Source: an uncultured Paracoccaceae bacterium (GTDB lineage Bacteria > Pseudomonadota > Alphaproteobacteria > Rhodobacterales > Rhodobacteraceae). Taken from it: a stretch of DNA of 30,551 bases. Every line of letters starts with the position of its first letter. The stretch's first letter is position 1. Location: NCBI GenBank assembly GCA_937907485.1, contig CALESR010000139.1:1-30551 (forward strand), written 5' to 3'. The notes beneath the pieces were generated by a model. The model was given only the letters and a program-made list of their open reading frames with translations, did no database searches and was not told the origin of the DNA. Of the stretch, positions 23,403 to 30,551 are shown in pieces. The position numbers and the translations under genes were made by a program.

Positions 23403-24217
23403 AGGGCATTCCCCTCTCGGCCCTCTTTGGTCTGATCGTCACCGGGCTGTTCTTTGGCATGGCTGCGCTGGCGCCGTGGATCGCCCCTTATGGCATGTCC
23501 GAGATCGTCGGCGATGTGTGGGAGCCGGCTTCGGGCCAGTTCTGGCTGGGCACTGACAATATCGGCCGCGACCTGTTGACCCGCATGATCTATGGCGGGC
23601 GCAATACGATCTTTGTCGCCTCGATGGCCACCGCGCTGTCGTTTTGCCTCGGTGCCTTTCTGGGCTTCACTGCGGCGGTCTATGGCGGTTGGGTCGATCA
23701 GTTGCTGGCGCGCGGCAATGATCTGGTGATGTCGATCCCGACGCTGATTTCGGCGCTGGTGGTGCTGTCGGTGATGCCGGTGACGCTGCCTGTGCTGATT
23801 GTGGTGATGGGCCTGCTCGATTCCACGCGGGTCTTTCGCCTGTCGCGTGCCGTCGCCGTCGATATCAACGTGATGGATTTTGTCGAGGCCGCCCGGCTGC
23901 GCGGCGAAGGACAATCATGGGTGATCTTTCGCGAGATCCTGCCAAATGCCTTGTCACCGCTGGTGGCCGAACTGGGCCTGCGTTTCATCTTCGCCATTCT
24001 CTTCATCTCGACCCTGTCCTTCCTCGGCCTCGGCATTCAGCCGCCTGCTGCCGATTGGGGCGCCATCGTCAAGGAAAACCGCGAGGGCATCGTTTACGGC
24101 ATTCCGGCGGCGCTGGTGCCCGCCGTGGCCATCGTCACGCTGTCGATCGCGGTCAATCTGGTGGCCGACTGGGCGCTGACGCGCACCACCAGCCTGAAAG
24201 GGGGCCGAGGTGCCTGA
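23399..24217 (+). CDS. ABC transporter permease, DppC/OppC type
   Basis: A 272-residue inner-membrane permease. The family hallmark FWLGTDNIGRDLLTRMIYGGR lies at about residues 48-68, just after the first membrane segment. The ATPase-contact loop is VEAARLRGEGQSWVIFREILPNA (about 162-184). It forms the second half of the transmembrane channel. The ATG overlaps the preceding stop, and its own stop overlaps the GTG start of the ATPase gene by 8 bases, indicating translational coupling. The first segment begins directly at the N-terminus, somewhat shorter than in OppC. Confidence 0.93.
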   Translation: MKGIPLSALFGLIVTGLFFGMAALAPWIAPYGMSEIVGDVWEPASGQFWLGTDNIGRDLLTRMIYGGRNTIFVASMATALSFCLGAFLGFTAAVYGGWVDQLLARGNDLVMSIPTLISALVVLSVMPVTLPVLIVVMGLLDSTRVFRLSRAVAVDINVMDFVEAARLRGEGQSWVIFREILPNALSPLVAELGLRFIFAILFISTLSFLGLGIQPPAADWGAIVKENREGIVYGIPAALVPAVAIVTLSIAVNLVADWALTRTTSLKGGRGA

Positions 24218-25847
24218 TCCGCTGCTGAGTATCCGCAACCTGCGCATCGAGGCGACGGTGCATGCCCCCGGAGAACCCTCGCGCGAAGTGGTGATCGTTG
24301 ATGACGTTTCGCTGTCTTTGGACCGCGGCAAGGTCATGGGGTTGATCGGCGAATCCGGTGCAGGGAAATCGACCATCGGCCTGAGCGCGCTGGCGTACGG
24401 CCGTGGCGGCATCCGGTTGACCGGCGGCACGATCACGCTGAACAACCGCGAGATCCGGCTGGCCGATGCCGCCACGCTGCGGTCCTTGCGCGGGCGTGAG
24501 GTGACCTATGTCGCGCAATCGGCCGCCGCCGCCTTCAACCCGGCCAAGCGGTTGATGGAGCAGGTGATCGAGGCCACGCTGCATCACGGCCTGATGAGTC
24601 GCGAGGCCGCCGAAGCCCGCGCCGTTGATCTCTTCCGCACCTTGTCACTGCCCGACCCCGAAACCATCGGCCAGCGTTATCCGCATCAGGTCTCGGGCGG
24701 GCAATTGCAGCGGGCGATGACGGCGATGGCGCTCTGCCCAAAGCCGGACCTCGTGATTTTTGACGAACCGACCACGGCGCTTGATGTCACCACGCAGATC
24801 GACGTTCTGGCGGCGATCAAGACCGCCATTGCGCAGACCGGGGTTGCTGCGCTTTACATCACGCATGATCTGGCCGTCGTGGCGCAGGTCTCGGATGAAA
24901 TCATGGTTTTGCGTCATGGCAAGATGGTCGAGCATGGCACCGTGCAGCAGATTATCGAGGCCCCGCGACAGGACTATACCCGCGCGCTGATCTCGGTGCG
25001 TTCGATCGAGCACACCGAAAAGCCCCCCAGTGCCCAGCCTCTGCTGGTGGTGCAGAACGTCAGCGCGCGTTATGGCGCGATGGCCAAGGATGTGCTGTCG
25101 AACGTCTCGGTGCAGGTGCATCCGGGGCAGACACTGGCGCTGGTGGGCGAATCCGGCTCGGGTAAATCGACGATGGCGCGGGTTATCACCGGGCTGTTGC
25201 CGCCACGCGCCGGGCAGATCACCTTTGACGGCCGCACCCTGCCCCGCGCGCTGAAAGACCGCCCGCGCGAGGACCTGCGACAGATCCAGATGATCTATCA
25301 GATGGCCGATGTGGCGATGAACCCGCGTCAGACGGTGGCAACGATCATCGGTCGGCCGCTGGAGTTCTACTTTGGCCTGCGGGGTGCCGAACGCGACGCC
25401 CGCGTGCAGGAACTGCTGGACGCGATCGAACTGGGCAAAGGGTACGGCGAGCGCTATCCGGCCGAATTGTCGGGCGGGCAAAAGCAGCGCGTCTGCATCG
25501 CGCGCGCGTTGGCCGCCAAGCCAAAGTTGATCCTGTGCGACGAGGTCACGTCGGCGCTCGACCCGCTGGTTGCCGATGGCATCCTGAAGCTGCTGCTCGA
25601 TCTGCAAGCGCGCGAGGGGGTGGCCTATCTCTTCATCACCCATGACATTGCCACGGTGCGTGCGATCGCCGACAGTATCGCTGTGATGTATCAGGGCCGG
25701 GTGCAGCGCTATGGTGCGAAATCCGACGTGCTGGCGCCGCCGTTCGACGATTACACCGACCTGCTGCTGTCCTCGGTGCCGGAAATGCAGATTGGCTGGC
25801 TCGAACGAACGCTGGCTACGCGGCGGATGGAATCGGCGGGCAACTGA
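24210..25847 (+). CDS. Fused double ATPase of the Dpp/Opp-type ABC transporter
   Basis: A 545-residue protein that joins the two ATPase halves (DppD and DppF equivalents) in one chain. Half one (1-270) has Walker A GESGAGKST (47-55), the signature VSGGQLQRA (161-169) and Walker B LVIFDEPTTALD (181-192). Half two (about 277-530) has Walker A GESGSGKST (313-321), the signature LSGGQKQRV (420-428) and Walker B LILCDEVTSALD (440-451), where Val replaces the usual Pro after Asp-Glu. Both halves look competent for ATP hydrolysis. The GTG start at 24210 lies inside the end of the permease gene. The Q-loop regions (VAQSAAAAFNP, IYQMADVAMNP) depart from the common FQDP form, which suggests a distinct subfamily. 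The substrate is unknown. Confidence 0.93.
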   Translation: MPDPLLSIRNLRIEATVHAPGEPSREVVIVDDVSLSLDRGKVMGLIGESGAGKSTIGLSALAYGRGGIRLTGGTITLNNREIRLADAATLRSLRGREVTYVAQSAAAAFNPAKRLMEQVIEATLHHGLMSREAAEARAVDLFRTLSLPDPETIGQRYPHQVSGGQLQRAMTAMALCPKPDLVIFDEPTTALDVTTQIDVLAAIKTAIAQTGVAALYITHDLAVVAQVSDEIMVLRHGKMVEHGTVQQIIEAPRQDYTRALISVRSIEHTEKPPSAQPLLVVQNVSARYGAMAKDVLSNVSVQVHPGQTLALVGESGSGKSTMARVITGLLPPRAGQITFDGRTLPRALKDRPREDLRQIQMIYQMADVAMNPRQTVATIIGRPLEFYFGLRGAERDARVQELLDAIELGKGYGERYPAELSGGQKQRVCIARALAAKPKLILCDEVTSALDPLVADGILKLLLDLQAREGVAYLFITHDIATVRAIADSIAVMYQGRVQRYGAKSDVLAPPFDDYTDLLLSSVPEMQIGWLERTLATRRMESAGN

Positions 25848-25910
25848 CGCGCATTGCGCGCCCCGCCCGCCGCCAGTATGCAGGGCGCCAGCCCCAGCCT
25901 CAGGTGTCCC

Positions 25911-26537
25911 ATGTCCGACCAGCCCGACCGCCCGCAGATCTATCTCGTGACACCCGCGGCCTTCGACCCCGAGGTCTTTGCACCGACCCTGCTGCCGCTG
26001 CTCGATGCGGTGCCGGTAGCCTGCCTGCGCCTCGCCATGGCGGGTAATGACGAGGACGCCATCGCCCGCGCTGCCGATGTGCTGCGCGATCTTGCCCATG
26101 CGCGCGATATTGCGCTGGTGATCGAACGGCATGTCAGTCTCGTCGAGCGCCTGGGTCTGGACGGCGTCCACCTGCCCGAGGGCGCCCGCGACCTGCGCAA
26201 ATTGCGCAAGACGCTGGGCGACGATGCGATTATCGGTGCCGCCTGTGGGGCTTCGCGCCACGACGGCATGAACGCGGCCGAGGCCGGGGCCGATTATGTC
26301 ACCTTCTCGCCCGTCGGCGAAACGGCGCTCGGCTCTGGCTCTCGTGCCGAGCCCGAGCTTTTCGCGTGGTGGAGCGAGATGATCGAAGTGCCGGTGGTTG
26401 CCGAAGGCGCACTAACCCCGGAACTGGTGGCGGCGCTCGCGCCGGTCACCGATTTCCTTGCGTTCGGCAGCGAACTTTGGCTTTCCGACAACCCGTTGAA
26501 AACGCTGAAGGCCCTCGTCACTCCGCTCGGCCTCTGA
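25911..26537 (+). CDS. ThiE-like (thiamine phosphate synthase family) protein with degenerate active site
   Basis: A 208-residue TIM-barrel protein of the ThiE/TenI superfamily. DGVHLPE (84-90) matches the family's DGVHLGQ, and EAGADYVTFSPVGETALG (124-141) aligns with the GADYxxxGPxxxTxTK stretch. Several ThiE residues are not where expected. The Thr-Lys that binds pyrophosphate is replaced by GETALGSG. The Asn-Asp of the metal site reads ERHV (72-75). The QLREK-type strand reads CLRLAM (38-43). It may be a non-synthase relative like TenI, or a diverged enzyme. ATG 25911 is preferred; an upstream in-frame frame is open to 25854 but has no better signal. It follows the ABC operon by 63 bases on the same strand, and a link with that transporter is only positional. 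Confidence 0.75.
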   Translation: MSDQPDRPQIYLVTPAAFDPEVFAPTLLPLLDAVPVACLRLAMAGNDEDAIARAADVLRDLAHARDIALVIERHVSLVERLGLDGVHLPEGARDLRKLRKTLGDDAIIGAACGASRHDGMNAAEAGADYVTFSPVGETALGSGSRAEPELFAWWSEMIEVPVVAEGALTPELVAALAPVTDFLAFGSELWLSDNPLKTLKALVTPLGL

Positions 26538-26596
26538 CCCAATCTTAGTGCCAAAATGTCCTTGGGTGGAAAACCTACCCGAAGGGAGTGGGCAGC

Positions 26597-26619
26597 AGCC
26601 CTTTGGCGCAAAGGGGGCT
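26597..26619. terminator. Hairpin between convergent ThiE-like and MFS genes
   Basis: AGCCCTTTG and CAAAGGGGGCT can pair over 9 positions around a 3-base loop, with a two-base bulge. The hairpin lies in the 120-base gap between convergent genes and may act as a terminator in both directions. There is no T tract. I see no gene in the rest of this gap. Confidence 0.4.
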
Positions 26620-26657
26620 CGAGGCCTCCGACGGCATTACCCACAGATCGCCCGCGG

Positions 26658-27830
26658 TCAGCGATCCTGTCGCACCAGCCCACTTGCCACCAGCATCGAC
26701 CCCATCAAAATCAACGCCACCAGCGTAAAGGACGCCCGCAGCCCCGCCAGTTCCGCCGCCAGCCCCAGCAAAGGTGGCCCCAGGAAATAGCCCAGATAGC
26801 CCAGCACCGTCGCCCGGGCGATCGCCCGGCTGCGTAACTCGGGCTGCGATAAGCGGCCGATCATCGACAGCACCGTCGGCACCACCACCGAGGCCCCCAG
26901 CCCCATGACAATGAACCCGGCATAGGCACCCAGCGGTCCCTGTGCGACCACCACCAGCCCCACCCCGAGAACCGCCAGCACCAGCCCGCCGCGCAAGAGA
27001 TGCCGGTCCGCGACCCGCAGCGCCACGCCCTGCCCCAGCAGCCGCCCGAACCCCATGGTAAGCCCCATCAATGCCGGTGCCATCGAACCGGCGCCATGCG
27101 CGCCGCCCAGATCGCGTTCGATATAGAGCGCCGACCAGGCCTCGACCGCGTTTTCCGACATCAGCCCGGCCAGGATCAACACCCCGCCAAGCAAGGGCAC
27201 GATCCCCAACCGGACCTTCGCTGAAGCGCCCTTACCGCCCAGCCCCCCGATGATGCCATCGCGCTCCCAGGCCAGCGCACCCAGCGTTACAACCACCGCC
27301 GCCGCCGTCCAAAGGATCGCTTCGATCCCCCAACCTGCCGCGCGCGCCACGCCCGTCAGCGCAGCCCCACTGGCAAAGGCCAGCGAATAGAGCCCGTGGT
27401 TCAGATTCATCAGCGAGCCGCCGCGCCGGGTTTCGATCGCCGAAAGCCGCGCGTTCATGAAGACATCCAGCGCGCCGGTCGCCGTGCCCATCGCCATCAG
27501 CGCCAGAACAAAGCCCGCCGCCCCACCCGCCGTACCCATGCTGGCCAGCGCCAATCCCATCAGAACGGTAAACCCCGGCAGCGCCGCGCGGCCCAAGGGC
27601 GTGCCCAGCCGCGGCGCCAGAGTCATCATGGCAATTGCCGCCACCGAGCCCCAGATCAGCAAGAGCCCCATCGCGCCGTCATCAACCCCCAGCGCCGCCT
27701 TGACATCGGGCATCGCCGCCATGAAGGACCCCCAGACCACGCCCATTGCCACGAAACAGGCCGCAGGCGCTCGGCTGGCGATCAGGGCAGACCAGGCAGC
27801 GGTCAAGGCGGCAGACAGGGCGGCGGACAT
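26658..27830 (-). CDS. Major facilitator superfamily transporter
   Basis: A 390-residue, very hydrophobic protein with about 12 membrane segments in two halves. Features fit drug/sugar-type MFS carriers: the loop after segment two (APRLGTPLGRAALPG) and the segment four-five region (GALDVFMNARLSAIETRRGGSLMNLNHGLYSLAFASG). The latter, with an early Asn-His, resembles fucose-permease/YbjJ-type members. The substrate is unknown. The start is ATG 27828-27830, with GGAGG 6 bases upstream (27837-27841 on the opposite strand). A GTG nine codons earlier would put this site inside the gene. It is divergent from rplY, with 182 bases between, and convergent with the ThiE-like gene. Confidence 0.88.
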   Translation of the reverse strand: MSAALSAALTAAWSALIASRAPAACFVAMGVVWGSFMAAMPDVKAALGVDDGAMGLLLIWGSVAAIAMMTLAPRLGTPLGRAALPGFTVLMGLALASMGTAGGAAGFVLALMAMGTATGALDVFMNARLSAIETRRGGSLMNLNHGLYSLAFASGAALTGVARAAGWGIEAILWTAAAVVVTLGALAWERDGIIGGLGGKGASAKVRLGIVPLLGGVLILAGLMSENAVEAWSALYIERDLGGAHGAGSMAPALMGLTMGFGRLLGQGVALRVADRHLLRGGLVLAVLGVGLVVVAQGPLGAYAGFIVMGLGASVVVPTVLSMIGRLSQPELRSRAIARATVLGYLGYFLGPPLLGLAAELAGLRASFTLVALILMGSMLVASGLVRQDR

Positions 27831-28012
27831 TCGTGGCCTCCAAGGGGTTGCGCGCACTCAATCATGCGGACTGTGCGAGGTCCAGAGACCGCCTGCCCTT
27901 CGCCGAACCAAGTTTCCGCTTTCCTTTCCTCGCTGTCCGCGTTATGGCCAGCCCCGCTGCGCATCCACCCTTGGAGGGGCGTGGCCAATGCAACATCATT
28001 AGGAGAACCGAT

Positions 28013-28612
28013 ATGGCTGGAGAGATCCCTGATCTCGTCGCCGAGGTCCGGATGGGGACAGGCAAGGGGGCCGCTCGTCAATCTCGTCGTGACGGCAAGG
28101 TGCCGGGCGTGGTTTACGGTGGCGGTGCCGAACCGCTGGCGATCAACTTCGACTACTACCCGCTGCTCAAGCTGCTCAAAGAAGGCCGCTTCAAGTCCAA
28201 GCTGTGGAACCTCAAGGTTCCGGGCCAGGACGATGTGCGCGTCATCTGCCGCGACGTACAGCGCGATGTCGTCAAGGACACGCCGACCCATGTGGACCTG
28301 CTGCGCCTGCGCCGCACGACCCGCATCAACCTTTTCGTGCATGTCGAGTTCATCAACCACGCGGCAGCCCCCGGCCTCAAGCGCGGCGGAACGCTGACTG
28401 TCGTGCGCCCTGAGGTCGAACTGAACGTGCTGGCCGGCGATATCCCGGAAAAGATCATCGTCGACCTGACCGACAAGGCCATCGGTGACGTGATCCATAT
28501 CGAGGACGTCACCCTGCCCGAAGGCGTCAAGTCGGTGATCGCGCGCAACTTCGTCATCGCCAACATCGCCGCCCCCTCGGGTCTGCGGTCGAGCGACAAC
28601 GAAGAGGCCTGA
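28013..28612 (+). CDS. rplY: 50S ribosomal protein L25/general stress protein Ctc
   Basis: A 199-residue protein of the long L25 (TL5/Ctc) form. The N-terminal domain (1-95) binds 5S rRNA: RQSRRDGKVPGVVYGGG (22-38) and the region to PTHVDLLRL are typical. The C-terminal beta domain (about 100-190) ends with LPEGVKSVIARNFVIANI, then an acidic tail. AGGAGA (28001-28006) precedes the ATG at 28013. A strong terminator follows 36 bases after the stop, so the gene is probably transcribed alone. The 182-base gap upstream is rather C-rich and I see no clear promoter in it. Confidence 0.95.
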   Translation: MAGEIPDLVAEVRMGTGKGAARQSRRDGKVPGVVYGGGAEPLAINFDYYPLLKLLKEGRFKSKLWNLKVPGQDDVRVICRDVQRDVVKDTPTHVDLLRLRRTTRINLFVHVEFINHAAAPGLKRGGTLTVVRPEVELNVLAGDIPEKIIVDLTDKAIGDVIHIEDVTLPEGVKSVIARNFVIANIAAPSGLRSSDNEEA

Positions 28613-28647
28613 TGTCGTGCGCCCCGGCGCCGACAGTCTCTGACAGC

Positions 28648-28676
28648 AAACCCCGCCCCTGATCCGGGCGGGGTTT
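28648..28676 (+). terminator. Rho-independent terminator of rplY
   Basis: A perfect 11-base stem (AAACCCCGCCC and GGGCGGGGTTT) with a 7-base loop starts 36 bases after the rplY stop. The G+C-rich core ends in a short T run. Being symmetric, it could also act on transcripts from the opposite strand. Confidence 0.85.
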
Positions 28677-28685
28677 CGCATGTGC

Positions 28686-28757
28686 GCCGCCCTCTTTGCT
28701 CTTCAAATATCCTCAGGGGGTGAATTGGCGCAGCCAAGAGGGGGCAGAATGCCCCCT
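28686..28757. repeat. Interspersed intergenic repeat of Rhodobacteraceae type
   Basis: The stretch resembles a repeat I know from many Rhodobacteraceae intergenic regions. It contains CTTCAAATATCCTC, then GGCGCAGCCAAGAG, then an inverted repeat AGGGGGCA-GAA-TGCCCCCT (28739-28757). The end forms an 8-base stem with a three-base loop. Only this one clear copy is in the window, so the repeat call rests on recall, not on the sequence alone. It lies between the rplY terminator and pth. Confidence 0.55.
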
Positions 28758-28804
28758 ATCCCGGCCCATGGACAGCCCGCCAGCCAAAGGCTAGAACCAC
28801 CCGC

Positions 28805-29479
28805 ATGACCCTGATCGTCGGCCTTGGTAATCCCGGCGCCCAATACGCGCACAACCGACACAACATCGGCTTCATGGCGCTTGACCGCATCGCCATCGAC
28901 CACGGTTTTGGCCCATGGAAAGCCCGGTTTCAGGGGCAGGTGGCCGAGGGGCGGCTCGGTGACGCCCGCATCACTCTTCTCAAACCGCAGACCTTCATGA
29001 ACCTCTCGGGCCAGTCTGTGGGCGAGGCGTTGCGTTATCTCAAATTGGCGCCCACCGAATGCACCGTGCTGCATGACGAACTCGACCTCGCCCCTGGAAA
29101 GCTGAGGCTGAAGACTGGCGGCGGTCATGCCGGGCACAATGGCTTGCGCTCGATGATCCAGCACATCGGCGACGGGTTTCACCGCGTGCGGCTGGGCATC
29201 GGTCATCCCGGGCACAAGGACGCTGTGGCCGCCTATGTGCTGCATGATTTCGCCAAGGCCGACGAGGACTGGCTCGATGACCTGCTGCGTGGCATCTCTG
29301 ATGGTGCCCCTGCGCTGGCGGCAGGTGACGGCGCACGGTTTCAGAACGCCGTCGCCGCGCGCACCGCCCCGCCGCGCAACGCCGGACGCGAGCGTCCGAC
29401 CGCGGCGCCCGAACCCGCCCCGCCACCGCCGCAGGACACCCGCAGCCCGCTGCAGCGACTGGCTGAGCGTTTCAAATGA
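28805..29479 (+). CDS. pth: Peptidyl-tRNA hydrolase
   Basis: A 224-residue enzyme that frees tRNA from peptidyl-tRNA dropped by the ribosome. The catalytic His20 lies in YAHNRHNIGF. Asn10 (GLGNPG), Asn66 (TFMNLSG), Asp91 (LHDELDL) and Asn112 (GHNGLRS) complete the usual site. The core ends at about 185. A low-complexity tail rich in Pro, Ala and Arg (about 186-224) follows, longer than in E. coli Pth. A short hairpin repeat lies just upstream and the ATG has no strong ribosome-binding site. The stop overlaps the DUF2332 start (ATGA). The rplY-pth order is common in bacteria. Confidence 0.96.
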   Translation: MTLIVGLGNPGAQYAHNRHNIGFMALDRIAIDHGFGPWKARFQGQVAEGRLGDARITLLKPQTFMNLSGQSVGEALRYLKLAPTECTVLHDELDLAPGKLRLKTGGGHAGHNGLRSMIQHIGDGFHRVRLGIGHPGHKDAVAAYVLHDFAKADEDWLDDLLRGISDGAPALAAGDGARFQNAVAARTAPPRNAGRERPTAAPEPAPPPPQDTRSPLQRLAERFK

Positions 29480-30504
29480 CCGACCCGCTGCGCATCGCCC
29501 TTCGCCAACAGGCCGAGAGCTGCGCGGGCCTCGGCTCACCCTTCATGGCGCGACTCTGCCAGTTGCTCGCCGAACGCCTGCAGCCCGACACTCCCCTTAC
29601 CCGCCGCCTTTTTGACTGGCTGGGTGATCTGGGCCCCTCCGCCGCTTCGGTCCCCCTGCGGCTTGCCGGTGCGCTGCATGCGCTGGTGCTGCAGGGGCAC
29701 CCCGGCCTCGGCGCGGTTTATCCACCACACGCGCCGGCGGACGAGGCGCTCTGGTTGGCCCTCGTCAACGCATTGCACACTGAGGCCAATGCCATCGACG
29801 CCTTCCTCGACAGCCCGCCGCAGACCAACGAGGTGCGCCGTTCTGCGGCGTTGATCGCCATCGGTCACTGGTTGGCTGCGCGCCACCGCTTGCCCTTTGT
29901 TCTCAGCGAACTCGGCGCCAGTGCCGGGCTCAACCTGCTCTGGGACCGCTTTGCGTTGCAGACCCAAGCCGGGCACCTCGGTCCCGCCGACCCGGTGTTG
30001 ACCCTGACGCCCGATTGGCGCGGCCCGCTGCCTGCCCAGATCCCGCTGACCGTCACCGAGAGGGCGGGCTGCGACCTGAACCCGATAGATGTGACCGAGT
30101 CCGTGCAACGCCTGCGTCTGCTGGCGTATCTCTGGCCCGACCAGCCGCAGCGTCGCATCTTGACCGAAGCTGCCGTCGCCGCCGCCCCACCCCTGCCTGA
30201 GCGCTCCGATGCCATCGACTGGCTGGCGACGCGCCTGTCCCCGCGTTCCGGTCACCTACACCTGATCTGGACAACTGTTGCCTGGCAGTATTTCCCGCTG
30301 CAGTCCCAGACCCGAGGCACCGAATTCATCGAGGCCGCCGGTGCCCGCGCCACCGCTGACGCCCCACTCGCCTGGGCCAGCTATGAGGCTGATGGCCAAA
30401 GCCCCGGCGCCGCGCTCACTCTGCGGCTCTGGCCGGGTGACCTGACGATCCCACTGGGACGCGCCGACTTCCACGGCCGCTGGATCGACTGGCGCGCCCC
30501 CTGA
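29476..30504 (+). CDS. DUF2332 family protein of unknown function
   Basis: A 342-residue soluble protein that fits the DUF2332 family. It has the family's helical N-terminal half and the conserved FVLSELGASAGLNLLWDRF (141-159). It also has LNPIDVTESVQRLRLLAYLWPDQ and, near the end, HLIWTTVAWQYFP. The ELGASAGLNL segment resembles motif I of class I methyltransferases (acidic residue, Gly-rich turn), so a SAM-dependent or nucleotide-binding function is possible but unproven. It overlaps the pth stop as ATGA, implying co-translation. I do not know a partner or substrate. The remaining 47 bases to the window edge show nothing. Confidence 0.82.
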   Translation: MTDPLRIALRQQAESCAGLGSPFMARLCQLLAERLQPDTPLTRRLFDWLGDLGPSAASVPLRLAGALHALVLQGHPGLGAVYPPHAPADEALWLALVNALHTEANAIDAFLDSPPQTNEVRRSAALIAIGHWLAARHRLPFVLSELGASAGLNLLWDRFALQTQAGHLGPADPVLTLTPDWRGPLPAQIPLTVTERAGCDLNPIDVTESVQRLRLLAYLWPDQPQRRILTEAAVAAAPPLPERSDAIDWLATRLSPRSGHLHLIWTTVAWQYFPLQSQTRGTEFIEAAGARATADAPLAWASYEADGQSPGAALTLRLWPGDLTIPLGRADFHGRWIDWRAP

Positions 30505-30551
30505 CGTAACGTTCAACTTGACCAAAGCGCCCACCTTGCGACTGCGGCACA

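Noticed and set aside
24645..26261. A 538-codon minus-strand frame opposite the ATPase and ThiE-like genes
   Set aside because: It has no recognisable motifs and is rich in Arg, Gln and His; the plus strand encodes well-supported genes.
27971..27990. A possible hairpin in the rplY leader
   Set aside because: The stem is short and bulged, and I know of no conserved L25 leader structure to compare it with.

Overview
The window looks like chromosomal DNA of a Rhodobacteraceae-type alphaproteobacterium (Rhodobacter/Paracoccus relatives). The evidence is the high G+C, the dusB(nifR3)-ntrB-ntrC-ntrY-ntrX-trkA-trkH gene order, an ispD-ispF fusion, and NtrC and NtrX proteins without the sigma-54 contact loop. 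I see no tRNA, rRNA, CRISPR array, insertion sequence or prophage. No gene-free stretch exceeds about 230 bases.

Left part (1-9052, minus strand): one tightly packed operon. From its 5' end it encodes DusB, the sensor kinase/response regulator pair NtrB/NtrC, the membrane pair NtrY/NtrX, and the potassium uptake proteins TrkA and TrkH. TrkH runs off the left edge. Junctions are overlaps of 1-4 bases or gaps of 1-10 bases, so nitrogen signalling and K+ uptake appear to share one transcript.

Middle part (9269-16955): ispDF, pgpA and a CinA-C/PncC-type gene overlap on the plus strand. An ammonium transporter (amt) follows, with a 12-base palindrome upstream and no glnK beside it. Next come a START/Coq10-RatA-like gene (minus), hpt (plus), a secreted Sel1-repeat protein (minus) and a divergent pair consisting of an alpha/beta-hydrolase-like protein of unclear function and pyrC (plus).

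Right part (16969-30504): a lone small Flp-pilin-like gene, then a nutrient-scavenging locus. It has an amidase (minus) divergent from a large CocE/NonD-type hydrolase. A complete Dpp/Opp-type ABC transporter follows: a Tat-exported binding protein, two permeases and one fused double ATPase. A ThiE-like protein with a degenerate active site comes next. The window closes with an MFS transporter (minus), rplY (L25/Ctc) with a strong terminator, an interspersed-type repeat, pth and a DUF2332 gene.

Most of the window is core metabolism and regulation. The items most worth a second look are: the NtrC and NtrX variants (no GAFTGA segment; NtrC also lacks the Walker B glutamate); the dyads in the divergent and amt promoter regions, with a short motif shared by amt and the ABC operon; the hydrolase-like protein without a nucleophile; and the amidase/CocE/ABC locus, whose substrate I cannot tell from sequence. 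I did not find anything I can confidently call a wholly new system.
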